Notes under the pieces: model-generated
Database searches by the model: none
What the model saw: the letters and a program-made list of their open reading frames with translations, nothing else
Told to the model about the DNA's origin: nothing
DNA from: Candidatus Izemoplasma sp.
GTDB lineage: Bacteria; Bacillota_I; Bacilli_A; Izemoplasmatales; Izemoplasmataceae
Assembly (NCBI GenBank): GCA_029939615.1
Contig: JAOZSP010000002.1
Span: 1 to 33,894 of the forward strand
Reading direction: 5' to 3'
Length of the DNA stretch: 33,894 bases
Shown here: positions 15,808 to 23,396 of the stretch, in pieces
Layout of the letters: each line of letters opens with the position of its first letter
How positions within the stretch are numbered: position 1 is the first letter of the stretch
Program-made: the position numbers and the translations under genes

Positions 15808-18048
15808 ATGCTTAAATTAGTTAATGTTTCAAAATATTACCACAGTAATGATGTTGTAGCACTCGGACTTAGAAAAGTAAGTCTGGAATTTAAACTTGGA
15901 GAGTTTATAGCTGTAACTGGTGAAAGTGGTAGTGGGAAAAGTACATTATTAAATGTAATTAGTGGATTAGATACTTATGAAGATGGGGAAATGTATGTTA
16001 ACTCCGAAGAAACATCATATTTTTCGATTGAAGAATGGGAAAGTTATCGTCGACAATATATTGGTTTTGTTTTTCAAAACTATAATATTATTGATTCTTA
16101 TAGTGTTTTAGAAAATGTGATGATTGCTTTAACAATTCAAGGGTATGATCCGATAAATAGAAAAAAAAGAGCTTTAGAATTAATAGATAAAGTAGGTTTA
16201 TCTAGTCATGCTCATCATAAAGCATCTAAATTATCAGGAGGGCAAAAACAGCGAGCTGTTATTGCAAGAGCTTTAGCAAAAGATTGTCCGATAATTGTTG
16301 CAGATGAGCCAACAGGTAACTTAGATAGTGAATCTAGTAAGGTTGTTATGTCTTTGTTACAAGAAATATCAAAAGATAAACTTGTTATAGTAGTTACACA
16401 TAACTACTCACAAGTAGAAGAATATGCTACTAGAAAGATTCGTTTGTTTGATGGTGAAGTTGTTGAAGATAAAAGAACGAGTAATAGAAAAGATGTTAAT
16501 GATAGTGTTGAATTAGCTACTCATAAAATGAATCTTGGGGATTTAAGTTTGATTTCTTTAAGAAACTTATTTAGAACACCTAGAAGAACTATCTTTACAA
16601 TGATTGTAGCAATGTTTATCGCTATTATATTCACATTTAGTTATGGTAGTTATGTAAGTGAAACTAATGGTGGTATTTCTTTTCAGGATACTGGATATTT
16701 TACTAATGTTACTGAATCAAGAATTGTAGTTACTAAATTTGATAATTCAAAATTTACTCCTGCTGAATTAGATAGCTTATCGGGACTTGATAGGGTTAAT
16801 TATTTATTAGAGCATGATGTAGTTTTGGATTCATATATTATGTCATACGTTTCAGAATATGATTATGTTTATACTAGGAGTAACTTGATAAATCCTGCAA
16901 GTATGTTAAGCACGAAAGACATAAAATTGGGTAGGTTACCTACAAGTACGTATGAGATTGTTGTTGAAGATTTTGATGAGTATTCACTTGGAGATACTAT
17001 TAAATTAGGATATGATCATCCTGAGTTTACCTCTAGTGATGATTTTGTAAATAACACGGGAATTGCTTTTGAGATTGTTGGTATTGTAAAGAACATTAAT
17101 CCAAATTCTTGGGAACAAAGAATGTATTTCCACGATGATTTTATTGAATCAGACATCGTTAAAGTAAATGCATATATTACTGGGCGTTGGGGTCAAGCAT
17201 ATGTTCGATATAATCTAATGTTGACAGGTGAGGATATTGGTGTGAATCTTAGCTATAATAATTATCTTATTGATGATACGTTGAATGATGGTGAGGTTGA
17301 AATAAGTTGGGATATCTTAAATGAACTATCTTTGATGGTAGACCAACTACCTTATGAGGGAAATGCTGATTTCTTTTTAGGGCTTAACTTTACTTTAGAT
17401 GGTGAATCAAACTTTTTTGAGACTACTACTGATATTGAAATAGTTGACGAGTACACTATGGATTCTGATAGAGGATATAATACAATCGTTATGAATCAAA
17501 ACACATTTAACAGTTTGATTCCAGATGAGACTTATCAAATAAGTATATTAGTCACAGATACTTATGACGCTGAAAAAGTATTAGAGGAACTTGAAGATTT
17601 AGGTTATAATGCTATTTACCCTTCAAACATTGGGAATGCATTTGATGAGATTATTCAATTGCTTTCTGGGTTATATTTTGCATTTTTGATGGGGTTATTA
17701 ATGATAGTTATTTACTTCATTAGTTATATTGTTTTAAGAAATGTTCAAAATTCTAAGAAAAAAGATTATTTAATCTTTAGATCTATAGGTGCAAGTAAAA
17801 AAGATTTAAACAAAGTAACAATTTTAGAACTATTATTTACAGTAACATTGGCTTATATAGTTACAATGGTACTGCTTTATGTAAACGAATTATTTGATAC
17901 ATTTATTCCTCAATATTTACGATTCTTTACGGTGTATAGTTATATTACTATTTTCCTATTATTAACAGTTTTATCACTGTTATTAGGGAATAGATTTAAT
18001 AAAAGAATATTTAGTAATTCTGTAATTACTTCATTAAAACAAGAGTAG
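15808..18048 (+). CDS. ABC transporter, fused ATPase and FtsX/MacB-type permease (first subunit)
   Basis: Single-chain ATPase-permease of 746 residues. The N-terminal domain is of the LolD/MacB/FtsE class: Walker A GESGSGKST (38-46), Q-loop VFQNYN, signature LSGGQKQR, Walker B IIVADEPTGNLDS and the switch His in VVTHNY. TM1 lies near residues 261-282, a large extracytoplasmic domain near 283-617, then three C-terminal TM helices (about 618-640, 670-695 and 710-728) with the FtsX-type SIGASKKDL motif. This is the MacB topology. I chose the ATG at 15808, 5 nt after GAGGTGG, over the in-frame GTG at 15799. The second subunit begins 8 nt after its stop, so they likely form a heterodimer. The substrate is unknown: lipoprotein release, peptide export and antimicrobial-peptide resistance are all possible. 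Confidence 0.88.
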   Translation: MLKLVNVSKYYHSNDVVALGLRKVSLEFKLGEFIAVTGESGSGKSTLLNVISGLDTYEDGEMYVNSEETSYFSIEEWESYRRQYIGFVFQNYNIIDSYSVLENVMIALTIQGYDPINRKKRALELIDKVGLSSHAHHKASKLSGGQKQRAVIARALAKDCPIIVADEPTGNLDSESSKVVMSLLQEISKDKLVIVVTHNYSQVEEYATRKIRLFDGEVVEDKRTSNRKDVNDSVELATHKMNLGDLSLISLRNLFRTPRRTIFTMIVAMFIAIIFTFSYGSYVSETNGGISFQDTGYFTNVTESRIVVTKFDNSKFTPAELDSLSGLDRVNYLLEHDVVLDSYIMSYVSEYDYVYTRSNLINPASMLSTKDIKLGRLPTSTYEIVVEDFDEYSLGDTIKLGYDHPEFTSSDDFVNNTGIAFEIVGIVKNINPNSWEQRMYFHDDFIESDIVKVNAYITGRWGQAYVRYNLMLTGEDIGVNLSYNNYLIDDTLNDGEVEISWDILNELSLMVDQLPYEGNADFFLGLNFTLDGESNFFETTTDIEIVDEYTMDSDRGYNTIVMNQNTFNSLIPDETYQISILVTDTYDAEKVLEELEDLGYNAIYPSNIGNAFDEIIQLLSGLYFAFLMGLLMIVIYFISYIVLRNVQNSKKKDYLIFRSIGASKKDLNKVTILELLFTVTLAYIVTMVLLYVNELFDTFIPQYLRFFTVYSYITIFLLLTVLSLLLGNRFNKRIFSNSVITSLKQE

Positions 18049-18056
18049 GTGACAAC

Positions 18057-20486
18057 ATGATAAAATTAAAAGGGTTACAAAAATACTATAACCGTAAAAA
18101 AACAAATGAAATACATGTAATAAACGATATTAATTTAGATTTGCCAGATAAAGGATTAGTTGTTTTACTTGGTCCTTCTGGAAGTGGGAAAACAACATTA
18201 TTGAATGTTCTTGGAGGACTAGATAAAGTCCATCAAGGTTCGATTACTTTTGGTGATGAGCAAATCGAGAAATATAATTCAAAAGTATGGGACAAAATTA
18301 GAAATAGAAAAGTTGGATATATATTCCAAAATTATAACTTATTAACTAACTTGACAGTGTATGATAATATTTCACTTACTTTAAATATGGTAGGAATCAC
18401 TGAAAAAGAAGAGATTGATAAAAGAATTGATTACATATTAGATAGTATGGGAATGATAAATTACCGTAAAAGACGTGCTTTTCAGTTGTCAGGAGGACAG
18501 CAACAACGTGTTGCGATAGCTCGAGCTTTAGCTAAAAACCCATCAGTTATAATAGCTGATGAACCAACTGGGAACTTAGATAGTAAAAACACACAAGACA
18601 TAATGAATATTATTAAGCAAATCTCATTGAACAAACTAGTAGTTTTAGTAACTCACGAAGAGGAAATTGCTGATTTTTATGGAGACAGAATAATCCGCCT
18701 TGAAGATGGGAAAATAATTAGTGATATTTCAAATACATCAAACGGTAGCTTAGATGTTCAACATGAAACTGATATCTACTTAGGTGATATGCGCTCAGTA
18801 TCTAATGTATTAGATGATAATTCATCATTAAAAGTATATACTGATGAAGATATTGAAGATAAATTAGATATAAGATTAATTGTTAAGAATAAAACAGTTT
18901 ATATTGATGTTAAATCTAAAGAGTATCAAAAAATTCAATTACTTGAAAAAGATACTGAAATTAAGATATACGATAAGAAATATGAAAAGTTACAAGCAGT
19001 AGATTTTGTAGAAACTGATTTCAATTTAGAATCAATAATTACAGAAGCAGATACTGAAAATGTTAAACACAGTGTAATAAGCATTAAAGACAGCTTAAAA
19101 TTAGCTGTAAAAAGGTTAAAAGGATCCTCTAAATTAGGAAAACTATTTTATGTAGGATTTGCTGGAGGAGCAATTCTTATTGCTCTAGCAGTTGGTATGT
19201 TAAGTGGTATCTTAACAATGGGATCTGATGAATTTTTACAAGGAGCAAAGGAAATGGTTGTTTTTGATAAGAATACAATGGATTATGATGATCTTGTATT
19301 GTTAGCTGATGATCCTTCTGTTAATTACTTCCAAGTTATTGGTTCAATTAATATAAGAGTTGGTTTACCAACGATATTCCAAAATTTTGATAATAGTGTT
19401 GCTTTATCAAAGGATGCTGTTTATAGTGAATATCTAAATGAATCAAAGATTATTTATGGTAATGATAAGGGAGTTCAAAATTATAATGAATTCGTTATTG
19501 ATAAACGAATAGCTGATCAATTGTTAAAAAATTCAACATACAACTATTTAGGAATTACAACGTATAAAGATTTATTAGATATTGATTACTATATTACACT
19601 AAGTGGACCAGAAGGACCATTTCAGTATGAAGTGAAATTAGTCGCAATTGTTGATGATGAAAGTGCAGTTATTTATGCTACACAGGAACTTATCTTTATG
19701 TCTCAGTTTCAAGTTGGGATATACGAGATTTTCGAAGACGATATTACATTAGAACAAGGGTTTGAAATAGAAGAAGATGATGAGTTCCTTGTTTATGATT
19801 TGGAAATATTAGAAGCGCCTTTAGCATTAAATACTGTTGAATACTTTGATAAGACTTTCCATGCAGTTGGTGCTTATACAAGTGATACTAATGTTCCTAT
19901 GGTTTTAATTAAACGAGATCATATAGGGGAAACATATTTTGATGACGTTTATGTATTGCCAAACGCTAATGTATACTTCCATTCAAATGATGTTGATAAA
20001 ACTATAAAATATTTAATAGAAGAAGGTATCGAATCAGAAAGCTCATATCAAGAACAGTATGATGTTTATCGTTCTAATCGTTTAAGTGATAGCTTAGGAA
20101 CAATAATCTTTACATTTGTTGTCTTATCTGCTTCTGCTATCAGTTATTTCTTTATTATAAGATCTAGTTTATTATCAAGAATTTATGAAGTAAGTGTTTA
20201 TAGAGCTCTTGGAGTAACAAAGGGCGATATTCGTAAAATATTTACTACAGAGATAGTTCTTATTACAACAATAACAAGTATTGTAGGATACCTTGGTACA
20301 ACACTTATAATGTACCGTATTCAACTGTTGGCTGAAGATTATATGGATCTAATCTATATATCACCGCTAAGTATCATATCAGGAATTATTGTTATTTATA
20401 CTATTAATATTATTTCAGGACTTATACCTGTATCAAATTTATTACTAAGAACACCAGCTGAAATATTAAGTAAATACGATTTCTAA
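18057..20486 (+). CDS. ABC transporter, fused ATPase and FtsX/MacB-type permease (second subunit)
   Basis: Partner of the preceding gene, 809 residues, with the same domain order. The ATPase domain has Walker A GPSGSGKTT (39-47), Q-loop IFQNYN, LSGGQQQRVA, IIADEPTGNLDS and the switch His in LVTHEEE. It differs from subunit 1 by an extra acidic segment of about 120 residues (roughly 225-345) between the ATPase and TM1 (about 365-388), rich in short beta-like strands. An extracytoplasmic domain follows, then three C-terminal TM helices (about 683-706, 728-750 and 769-790) with the ALGVTKGDI motif equivalent to SIGASKKDL. Both ATPase sites look intact. It starts at an ATG 8 nt after the upstream stop, with AGGTGAC as the ribosome site. 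A strong terminator follows. Confidence 0.88.
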   Translation: MIKLKGLQKYYNRKKTNEIHVINDINLDLPDKGLVVLLGPSGSGKTTLLNVLGGLDKVHQGSITFGDEQIEKYNSKVWDKIRNRKVGYIFQNYNLLTNLTVYDNISLTLNMVGITEKEEIDKRIDYILDSMGMINYRKRRAFQLSGGQQQRVAIARALAKNPSVIIADEPTGNLDSKNTQDIMNIIKQISLNKLVVLVTHEEEIADFYGDRIIRLEDGKIISDISNTSNGSLDVQHETDIYLGDMRSVSNVLDDNSSLKVYTDEDIEDKLDIRLIVKNKTVYIDVKSKEYQKIQLLEKDTEIKIYDKKYEKLQAVDFVETDFNLESIITEADTENVKHSVISIKDSLKLAVKRLKGSSKLGKLFYVGFAGGAILIALAVGMLSGILTMGSDEFLQGAKEMVVFDKNTMDYDDLVLLADDPSVNYFQVIGSINIRVGLPTIFQNFDNSVALSKDAVYSEYLNESKIIYGNDKGVQNYNEFVIDKRIADQLLKNSTYNYLGITTYKDLLDIDYYITLSGPEGPFQYEVKLVAIVDDESAVIYATQELIFMSQFQVGIYEIFEDDITLEQGFEIEEDDEFLVYDLEILEAPLALNTVEYFDKTFHAVGAYTSDTNVPMVLIKRDHIGETYFDDVYVLPNANVYFHSNDVDKTIKYLIEEGIESESSYQEQYDVYRSNRLSDSLGTIIFTFVVLSASAISYFFIIRSSLLSRIYEVSVYRALGVTKGDIRKIFTTEIVLITTITSIVGYLGTTLIMYRIQLLAEDYMDLIYISPLSIISGIIVIYTINIISGLIPVSNLLLRTPAEILSKYDF

Positions 20487-20510
20487 AAAAGCACATTTTG
20501 TGCTTTTTTT
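20485..20510 (+). terminator. Intrinsic terminator of the ABC operon
   Basis: AAAAAAGCACA (20485-20495), a TTT loop and TGTGCTTTTTT form the stem, followed by more T residues. It overlaps the stop codon of the second ABC gene and isolates it from the next operon. Confidence 0.92.
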
Positions 20511-20568
20511 TGAGTACATATAAAATCCAACTTAATAGTGTGCTATAATTATAGTAGGTGGTGGTTCT

Positions 20569-21750
20569 ATGATTGAACATATTTTCATTAAAAACTACAA
20601 GGCATTTAAAAAAGAAAATATACCTTTAGATAGAAATACATTACTAATAGGTTCAAATAGTTCAGGGAAGACTACAGTTTTAGAGGCTTTAGACCTATTT
20701 TTTAACAATGTATTACATTATCACTATATTATTGATAAGACAAAAGACGTTATAGTTGAGATCCATATAAATGATAATAGATATCGCAAAGTATACAAAG
20801 CACCTAGGTATAACATTGATTTTTCTATTTGTATTGGAGATATGTTTGATATAAATCATATTAAGTATTTATATATCCCAAAAATAATTGATAATCCTAA
20901 GTTATTGAATGACATACTGACTATTAATTTGACAGGTAAAGTATCTCCTGAAGAGCAAGTGAACATTTTCAAAGTATCCGACTATATAGACGGAGTCATT
21001 GGAAATAGTAATTATAAACTATTTAAGACATCATCAAAATATGAAATGAATATTGATGATAATGTGGAACTTAATAAGGAAGATTATTGTCGCATTGTTT
21101 CTAATATAACTTATCAACACTTGATTATCGGAATTGATAATTATGAAGACAATTTCGATATAGATGCGTTAAATAAAATTATAAAATATTCCTATCAAAC
21201 AATCTTTATTACCAACGATAAGAAGATAGTTAAGGACTATAATTATTTCGTCTTTGCACTTTATAAAGGAAACAAAATTGACGATTTAGATACCATTAAG
21301 AAGAGACTATATAAAGGATTTAATAAGATATATCTGCTAGTTGAAGGGAAATACGACGTAAATTGGTTCGAAACAGCTTTGAGACTTTTAAATAAAGATG
21401 ATAAGTATACTGTCATTCCTTGTGGTGGTAGTGGGAACATTGCTTATGTTGAAGAACAATTGATTAAAGAAGGATTTAAAACGATAGTAGTTATGGATGG
21501 AGATACTCTAAAAAAAGGTTCCTTAAAAAGAGATGTTATTGAACAATACGCAGATGTAAGTTATATTAATAATCGATTTAGTTTGAATCTAGAATATATG
21601 CCTAAAAAGAAACATGCTTTTTTCAAAAAGTTTTACGTGAAAGATGATGTAGTAAAAAATGTGTTAAGCCGATGGGCAAAAAAGAATTTAACATTGCAAA
21701 ATGAATTTGTAAAAGAGTTAGATATAATCCTAACAAAAGGAGTGGTTTAG
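20569..21750 (+). CDS. Compact OLD-like protein: AAA/ABC-type ATPase domain with TOPRIM domain
   Basis: 393 residues, about two thirds the length of usual OLD-family nucleases. The N-terminus (IEHIFIKNYKAFKK) and Walker A GSNSSGKTT (28-36) are typical of RecF/SMC/OLD-type ATPases that bind DNA. The Walker B-like strand is LIIGIDNYED (Asp190), so Asn191 stands where the usual catalytic Glu of IDEPE would be. No clear LSxGE signature is seen. A TOPRIM domain follows with LVEGKYD (Glu259, Asp263) and VVMDGD (Asp310, Asp312), the metal-binding residues of nicking nucleases. I infer a nuclease with altered ATP hydrolysis. It is the first gene of a five-gene operon. A -10-like TATAAT lies at 20544-20549 and its stop TAG overlaps the next GTG by one base. 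Phage defence or DNA repair is plausible but unproven. Confidence 0.75.
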   Translation: MIEHIFIKNYKAFKKENIPLDRNTLLIGSNSSGKTTVLEALDLFFNNVLHYHYIIDKTKDVIVEIHINDNRYRKVYKAPRYNIDFSICIGDMFDINHIKYLYIPKIIDNPKLLNDILTINLTGKVSPEEQVNIFKVSDYIDGVIGNSNYKLFKTSSKYEMNIDDNVELNKEDYCRIVSNITYQHLIIGIDNYEDNFDIDALNKIIKYSYQTIFITNDKKIVKDYNYFVFALYKGNKIDDLDTIKKRLYKGFNKIYLLVEGKYDVNWFETALRLLNKDDKYTVIPCGGSGNIAYVEEQLIKEGFKTIVVMDGDTLKKGSLKRDVIEQYADVSYINNRFSLNLEYMPKKKHAFFKKFYVKDDVVKNVLSRWAKKNLTLQNEFVKELDIILTKGVV

Positions 21751-22223
21751 TGGATTATTATATAGAGTGTCGAAACGTTTTTAATAGGAAAAATATTAGT
21801 ATTTTTGATTCTGAGGATGAGGTAGTTGCTAATGTTGAATTTCATAAAGCATCAGACAAGTATCAAATTGAGATTAAAAATATTTTTACTAATAAGACAT
21901 ATTACTGTAAATCAAATCCTTTGAGGATTAAAAAGCGATACATCGTTTTTGATGGTAATCAAAAACAGGTTTCCAATATAGGCCTAGGAGTAAAAATTAT
22001 TCATAGTATTATTGAAGCAGATAAATATTATTTTGTTAAAGCTGCTTTTTGGAAAATTAAATATACTATTTATGATAATAGAACTGTAATAGGTGGTTTA
22101 AATATTATTAGAAAAAATAGAAAAAGATTTTATAAAATCACGGTGAACAACGATGATTTTGTCATTGTTCTATCATTGTTTTTGCTAGCGCAAGCCGTTA
22201 GAATAAAAAGTATAGTTATATAG
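21750..22223 (+). CDS. Tubby/LURP-one-like small protein, divergent
   Basis: 157-residue protein, probably of the tubby-C-terminal/LURP-one-related fold, although the match is by pattern (alternating beta-strand pairs of the type IFDSEDEVVANVEF followed by a terminal hydrophobic helix, LSLFLLAQAVRI) and not by a signature motif. Bacterial members such as YxjI are of unknown function. The fold in eukaryotes binds membrane phosphoinositides. It starts with GTG at 21750, which shares its first base with the preceding stop codon, and AAAGGAG lies 7 nt upstream: this implies translational coupling to the OLD-like gene. A similar but more typical paralogue follows directly. The sequence is rich in Lys, Asn and Ile. 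Confidence 0.55.
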   Translation: MDYYIECRNVFNRKNISIFDSEDEVVANVEFHKASDKYQIEIKNIFTNKTYYCKSNPLRIKKRYIVFDGNQKQVSNIGLGVKIIHSIIEADKYYFVKAAFWKIKYTIYDNRTVIGGLNIIRKNRKRFYKITVNNDDFVIVLSLFLLAQAVRIKSIVI

Positions 22224-22233
22224 GAGGATTATT

Positions 22234-22734
22234 ATGAGATATTATGTAAAACAAAAAGTGTTTTCTTTAAGAGATAAATTTAAAATTCTTGATGGATCAC
22301 AAAATGAATTGTATCAAGTTGCTGGAAAATTTTTCAGTATTCAAAATAAACTAGAACTGCTTAATATGGATGGCTCTCAAGTTCTAAACTCTAAGAAGCA
22401 AATATTATCGATTTTACCGAAATACTTTGTATATACACCTCACGGTGATCAAGTTGCTGAAATCGCAAGAAAGTTTGCTTTTAAGCCTAAATTTATTGTT
22501 CAAGTAGGGCATGAGGAACTTATGGTTGAAGGTTCACTTTTTGGACATTCATTTGGTATTTTTAATGGTGATGTAGAAGTTGCTTCAATTCAGAAAAAGA
22601 TTATTTCATGGGGAGATACATATGAAATAAATATTGAGGACGAAACGAAAAAGGAATTGTACTTATTCATTGTAATAATTATAGATCAAGTAATTCATGA
22701 ATCTAAAGGCCGTTCAAGAGGAATTAATACATAG
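22234..22734 (+). CDS. LURP-one/YxjI-family protein
   Basis: 166-residue member of the LURP-one-related (YxjI-like, tubby-C-terminal fold) family. The N-terminus RYYVKQKVFSLRDKFKI and the later YQVAGKFFSIQNKLELL, ILPKYFVY, IARKFAFKPKF and GSLFGHSFGIF segments follow the family pattern of paired strands, and a hydrophobic helix (LYLFIVIIIDQVIHE) closes it. The molecular role is unknown. A membrane- or lipid-linked role is suggested only by the fold. AGGAGG (22222-22227) precedes the ATG and overlaps the stop of the upstream gene. The next gene starts at the very next base after its stop. It is the third gene of the operon. Confidence 0.78.
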   Translation: MRYYVKQKVFSLRDKFKILDGSQNELYQVAGKFFSIQNKLELLNMDGSQVLNSKKQILSILPKYFVYTPHGDQVAEIARKFAFKPKFIVQVGHEELMVEGSLFGHSFGIFNGDVEVASIQKKIISWGDTYEINIEDETKKELYLFIVIIIDQVIHESKGRSRGINT

Positions 22735-23379
22735 TTGGAGAGTAAATGCTTGATTTGTGGAAATCCTACAAATCCGCTTAGTGATAAACAACTAAAAGTC
22801 ACATATAGGGTCTGCCCAAAATGTGACTTAATTTCTAAGGAAAAAGAGTATCATTTAAGCGATAAAACAGAAAAGGAAAGATACGATTTACACCACGATA
22901 CTAGTACAAATCAGGGGTACTTAAACATACTTAATAATTTGATTAATTTGTACGTTAGACCGCTCAAAAGCGTAAAAACAGTACTCGATTATGGCTCTGG
23001 ACCCTATCCAACGCTAAAAAAACTATTATCAGAAGAAGGATTTGAAGTGAATGATTTTGATCCTTTTTATAATAATAATATAGAGTACCAAAACTATAAA
23101 TATGACTTGATAATTTCAACAGAAGTATTTGAGCATTTTAGCAATCCAATTAAGGAAATAAAACACCTGCTATCATTAATGAATGACAGAGGGTATTTAT
23201 TAATAATGACTAACTTTAGAACAATGCCAGCTGATGAATTTACATCATGGTGGTATCGCAGAGATGAAACACATGTTTCTTTTTTTAACAAGAATACATT
23301 TGATTATATTTCCAAGGAGTTTGATTTGAAAGAGATTGATTGTAATAATAAAAATATCATTTTATTTCAAAAGAGATAG
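22735..23379 (+). CDS. Class I SAM-dependent methyltransferase with N-terminal zinc ribbon
   Basis: 214-residue predicted cytosolic methyltransferase. Residues 5-30 form a four-Cys zinc ribbon (Cys5-x2-Cys8 and Cys27-x2-Cys30). The SAM-binding motif I is VLDYGSGPYP, followed by an acidic strand end (VNDFDPFY), the motif IISTEVFEHF and a WWYRRDETHVSFF stretch typical of the family. The ILNNLINLY segment after HHDTSTNQGY precedes the fold. Known relatives have unassigned substrates. Its TTG start is directly after the upstream stop, with a weak AGAGG about 13 nt upstream, so translation probably depends on coupling. It is the fourth gene of the five-gene operon. Methylation of nucleic acid, protein or a small molecule cannot be distinguished. 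Confidence 0.82.
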   Translation: MESKCLICGNPTNPLSDKQLKVTYRVCPKCDLISKEKEYHLSDKTEKERYDLHHDTSTNQGYLNILNNLINLYVRPLKSVKTVLDYGSGPYPTLKKLLSEEGFEVNDFDPFYNNNIEYQNYKYDLIISTEVFEHFSNPIKEIKHLLSLMNDRGYLLIMTNFRTMPADEFTSWWYRRDETHVSFFNKNTFDYISKEFDLKEIDCNNKNIILFQKR

Positions 23380-23396
23380 GAATTCATGGTGGAAGT

